This document shows positions 5,829-7,183 of a DNA stretch of 7,183 nt, one piece after another. This stretch comes from Halomonas sp. (lineage in GTDB: Bacteria; Pseudomonadota; Gammaproteobacteria; Pseudomonadales; Halomonadaceae). The number at the start of each line of letters is the position of its first letter. Position 1 is the stretch's first letter. Below the pieces are notes generated by a model. It was not told where the DNA came from and did no database searches. It saw nothing but the letters and a program-made list of their open reading frames with translations. A program made the translations under genes and the position numbers. The stretch spans positions 1 through 7,183 of the forward strand of contig SKVX01000333.1 in assembly GCA_007129225.1 (NCBI GenBank), written 5' to 3'.

Positions 5829-6506
5829 ATGTCCACTACCCTGCAAACCCTGGATCGCGGCCTGAGCGCCCTTGAGCTGATCGCCGAACACAGCGAGGGC
5901 ATCACGATCGCCGAGCTCGCCAGGCAGCTGGATGTGCATCGCGCCATCGCCTATCGCCTCGTCGCCACCCTGGAGAGCCACTCCCTGATCACGCGCACCG
6001 CCGAGGGTCCGATACGGCTGGGGGCGGGCATCGCCCTGCTCGCTTCACGCTTCGAGCCGCAGCTGCGCGCGGTGGCCCAGCCGCTGCTGCAGGCACTGGC
6101 CAAGGCGACGCGAGCCACGGCGTTCATCTCGGTCGCCCAGGGGGAAGAGTGCGTGGTGCTCATGGTGGCCGAGCCCGACGAGGGGCTGCTGCGGGTCGGC
6201 TACCGGGTGGGCAGCCGTCATCCCCTGAGCCAGGGTGCGGCAGGGATCGCCATCCTGGCCGGGCGCCCTCCCCGGGAGGACGACAGCGAAGCGGTGCGCC
6301 AGGCCCGCAGCGACGGTTATAGCCTGACTCGTGGTCAGCTGCAGCGCGGCGCCGTGGGCGTGGCCAGCGCCATCGCCACCCCCCAGTTCCGCGCCGGCGT
6401 GGAGGCGTGCATCGGCGTGGTGGCCATGGATGACCTGGATACCGAGCGGGCGAGCCATGAAGTGATCACCCATGCCCGCCACCTCGCGGAACTGATCGGC
6501 CAGTAG
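5829..6506 (+). CDS. IclR-family transcriptional regulator
   Basis: A 225-residue cytoplasmic regulator. Residues 4-56 form the IclR winged helix-turn-helix (TLQTLDRGLSALELIAEHSE, then ITIAELARQLDVHRAIAYRL at 25-44). Residues 57-75 are the linker (GPIRLGAGIALLASRF), and 76-222 the effector-binding domain, with FISVAQGEECVVLMV, GYRVGSRHPLSQGAAGIAIL (124-143) and GVASAIATP (177-185). It is shorter than most IclR proteins (usually about 240-280): little precedes the HTH, and the stretch between GIAILAG and the DGYSLTRGQLQRGAVG segment is compressed. It is still complete at both ends. The divergent arrangement with the CYP116B gene, and operator-like dyads between them, make it the likely regulator of the P450-TRAP unit. 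The start ATG is the only suitable one before the HTH; GAGG lies rather far upstream (11 nt). The effector is unknown; IclR members often sense aromatic or small organic acids. Confidence 0.9.
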   Translation: MSTTLQTLDRGLSALELIAEHSEGITIAELARQLDVHRAIAYRLVATLESHSLITRTAEGPIRLGAGIALLASRFEPQLRAVAQPLLQALAKATRATAFISVAQGEECVVLMVAEPDEGLLRVGYRVGSRHPLSQGAAGIAILAGRPPREDDSEAVRQARSDGYSLTRGQLQRGAVGVASAIATPQFRAGVEACIGVVAMDDLDTERASHEVITHARHLAELIGQ

Positions 6507-6531
6507 CCTCTCGTATTCATCGACATCGCCC

Positions 6532-6560
6532 GTGAAGCATGCCGCAGGGAGGGTTACACT
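6532..6560 (+). promoter_or_regulatory. Possible pyrB promoter
   Basis: GTGAAG (6532-6537) and TACACT (6555-6560) are 17 bp apart and could be weak -35 and -10 boxes (TACACT matches 4/6 of TATAAT) in the 87-bp gap between iclR and pyrB. No terminator is visible after iclR, so read-through into pyrB is also possible. Confidence 0.3.
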
Positions 6561-6593
6561 ACGGCCATTCCCGTCGCCAACCCGAGGCCTGCA

Positions 6594-7183
6594 ATGAGTT
6601 CCCACCTGCTGTCCGTCGATTCACTGTCCCGCGATCGCGTCGATCACCTGCTGCGGGTCGCCGCGCGCATGGAGCCCATCGCCAGCCGCCGCCAGGTCAC
6701 TCGGGTGCTGGAGGGGGCCGTGCTCGGCAATCTCTTCTTCGAGGCCAGCACCCGCACGCGGGTCAGCTTCCATGCCGCCTTCTGTCGGCTGGGTGGCAGC
6801 GTCTGCGATACCACCGGCTTCACCTTTTCCTCCATGGCCAAGGGAGAGTCACTCTACGACACCAGCCGGGTGATGAGCGGCTACTGCGACGCCATCGTCA
6901 TGCGTCACCCGGATCAGGGCTCGGTGGCCGAGTTCGCCGCCGCCACCCATGTACCGGTGATCAACGGTGGCGACGGTCCCGGCGAGCACCCCAGCCAGGC
7001 GCTACTCGACCTCTACACCATCGACAAGGAGTTCGTCCGCCTCGGCAAGAAGCTGGCAGGGGCCCATATCCTGCTGACCGGCGACCTGAAGTACGGGCGC
7101 ACCGTCCATTCGCTGATCAAGCTGCTGTCGCTCTACGATCCCATGCGCATCACCCTGGTTTCGCCACCGGGCCTGGAGATGCC
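6594..7183 (+). CDS. pyrB: Aspartate carbamoyltransferase catalytic chain (partial, C-terminus beyond window)
   Basis: The first 196 residues of ATCase, which joins carbamoyl phosphate to L-aspartate in the first committed step of pyrimidine synthesis in the cytoplasm. The carbamoyl-phosphate domain is visible: FFEASTRTRVSF (48-59, with the STRTR loop), the SSMAKGES loop (79-86, catalytic Lys83 that reaches the neighbouring subunit), MRHP (103-106), HPSQALLDLYTI (132-143, catalytic His132) and GDLKYGRTVHSL (163-174, aspartate-binding Arg169). All expected active-site residues are present. The start is supported by GAGG 6 nt upstream. It follows the iclR gene by 87 bp on the same strand, but is functionally unrelated and probably has its own promoter. 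Whether a regulatory PyrI chain follows cannot be seen. Confidence 0.95.
   Translation, partial: MSSHLLSVDSLSRDRVDHLLRVAARMEPIASRRQVTRVLEGAVLGNLFFEASTRTRVSFHAAFCRLGGSVCDTTGFTFSSMAKGESLYDTSRVMSGYCDAIVMRHPDQGSVAEFAAATHVPVINGGDGPGEHPSQALLDLYTIDKEFVRLGKKLAGAHILLTGDLKYGRTVHSLIKLLSLYDPMRITLVSPPGLEM

Noticed and set aside
6045..6605. A 186-codon minus-strand frame opposite iclR
   Set aside because: It is antisense to a well-supported IclR gene and runs into the pyrB start; no domain was recognised.

Overview
The window is GC-rich chromosomal DNA from a Gram-negative proteobacterium. The protein sequences look most like Halomonas or a relative (Halomonadaceae); this is judged from the aspartate carbamoyltransferase, DUF6455, TRAP and CYP116B sequences by eye, not by a search. 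No rRNA, tRNA, insertion sequence, CRISPR array or attachment site is visible.

Layout from left to right. (1) At 1-324, minus strand, lies the N-terminal part of an aldehyde dehydrogenase of the ALDH7/AmaB type (lysine/pipecolate degradation). It is divergent from a LysR-type regulator at 444-1373 (+), and the 119-bp gap holds a dyad with the LysR T-N11-A signature over a plausible amaB promoter. (2) A strong hairpin terminator at 1460-1483 follows lysR, which converges on a small DUF6455 protein gene (1505-1939, minus). The DUF6455 upstream region carries two adjacent inverted repeats. (3) A near-continuous minus-strand unit contains a self-sufficient cytochrome P450 of CYP116B type (3244-5592: heme domain, FMN reductase and [2Fe-2S] ferredoxin in one chain). 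It is followed 81 bp later by an orphan periplasmic TRAP (DctP-type) solute-binding protein (2107-3162), then a perfect 26-bp palindrome. (4) Divergent from the P450 is an IclR-family regulator (5829-6506, +). The 236-bp AT-richer gap has several dyads, including a site close to the PcaR consensus over the P450 promoter region and a perfect 15-bp dyad before iclR. (5) At the right edge, pyrB (aspartate carbamoyltransferase) starts at 6594 and runs off the window.

How the parts may work together (inference): IclR, CYP116B and the TRAP binding protein look like a compact regulated module. The binding protein would capture an organic (probably carboxylate or aromatic) compound in the periplasm, the P450 would oxidise it with NAD(P)H and O2 without partner proteins, and the IclR protein would sense it or a product. 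The membrane subunits of the TRAP transporter are not in the window. amaB/lysR is a separate lysine-catabolic locus, and pyrB is housekeeping pyrimidine synthesis. The P450 module is therefore an accessory cargo between a catabolic locus and a core gene.
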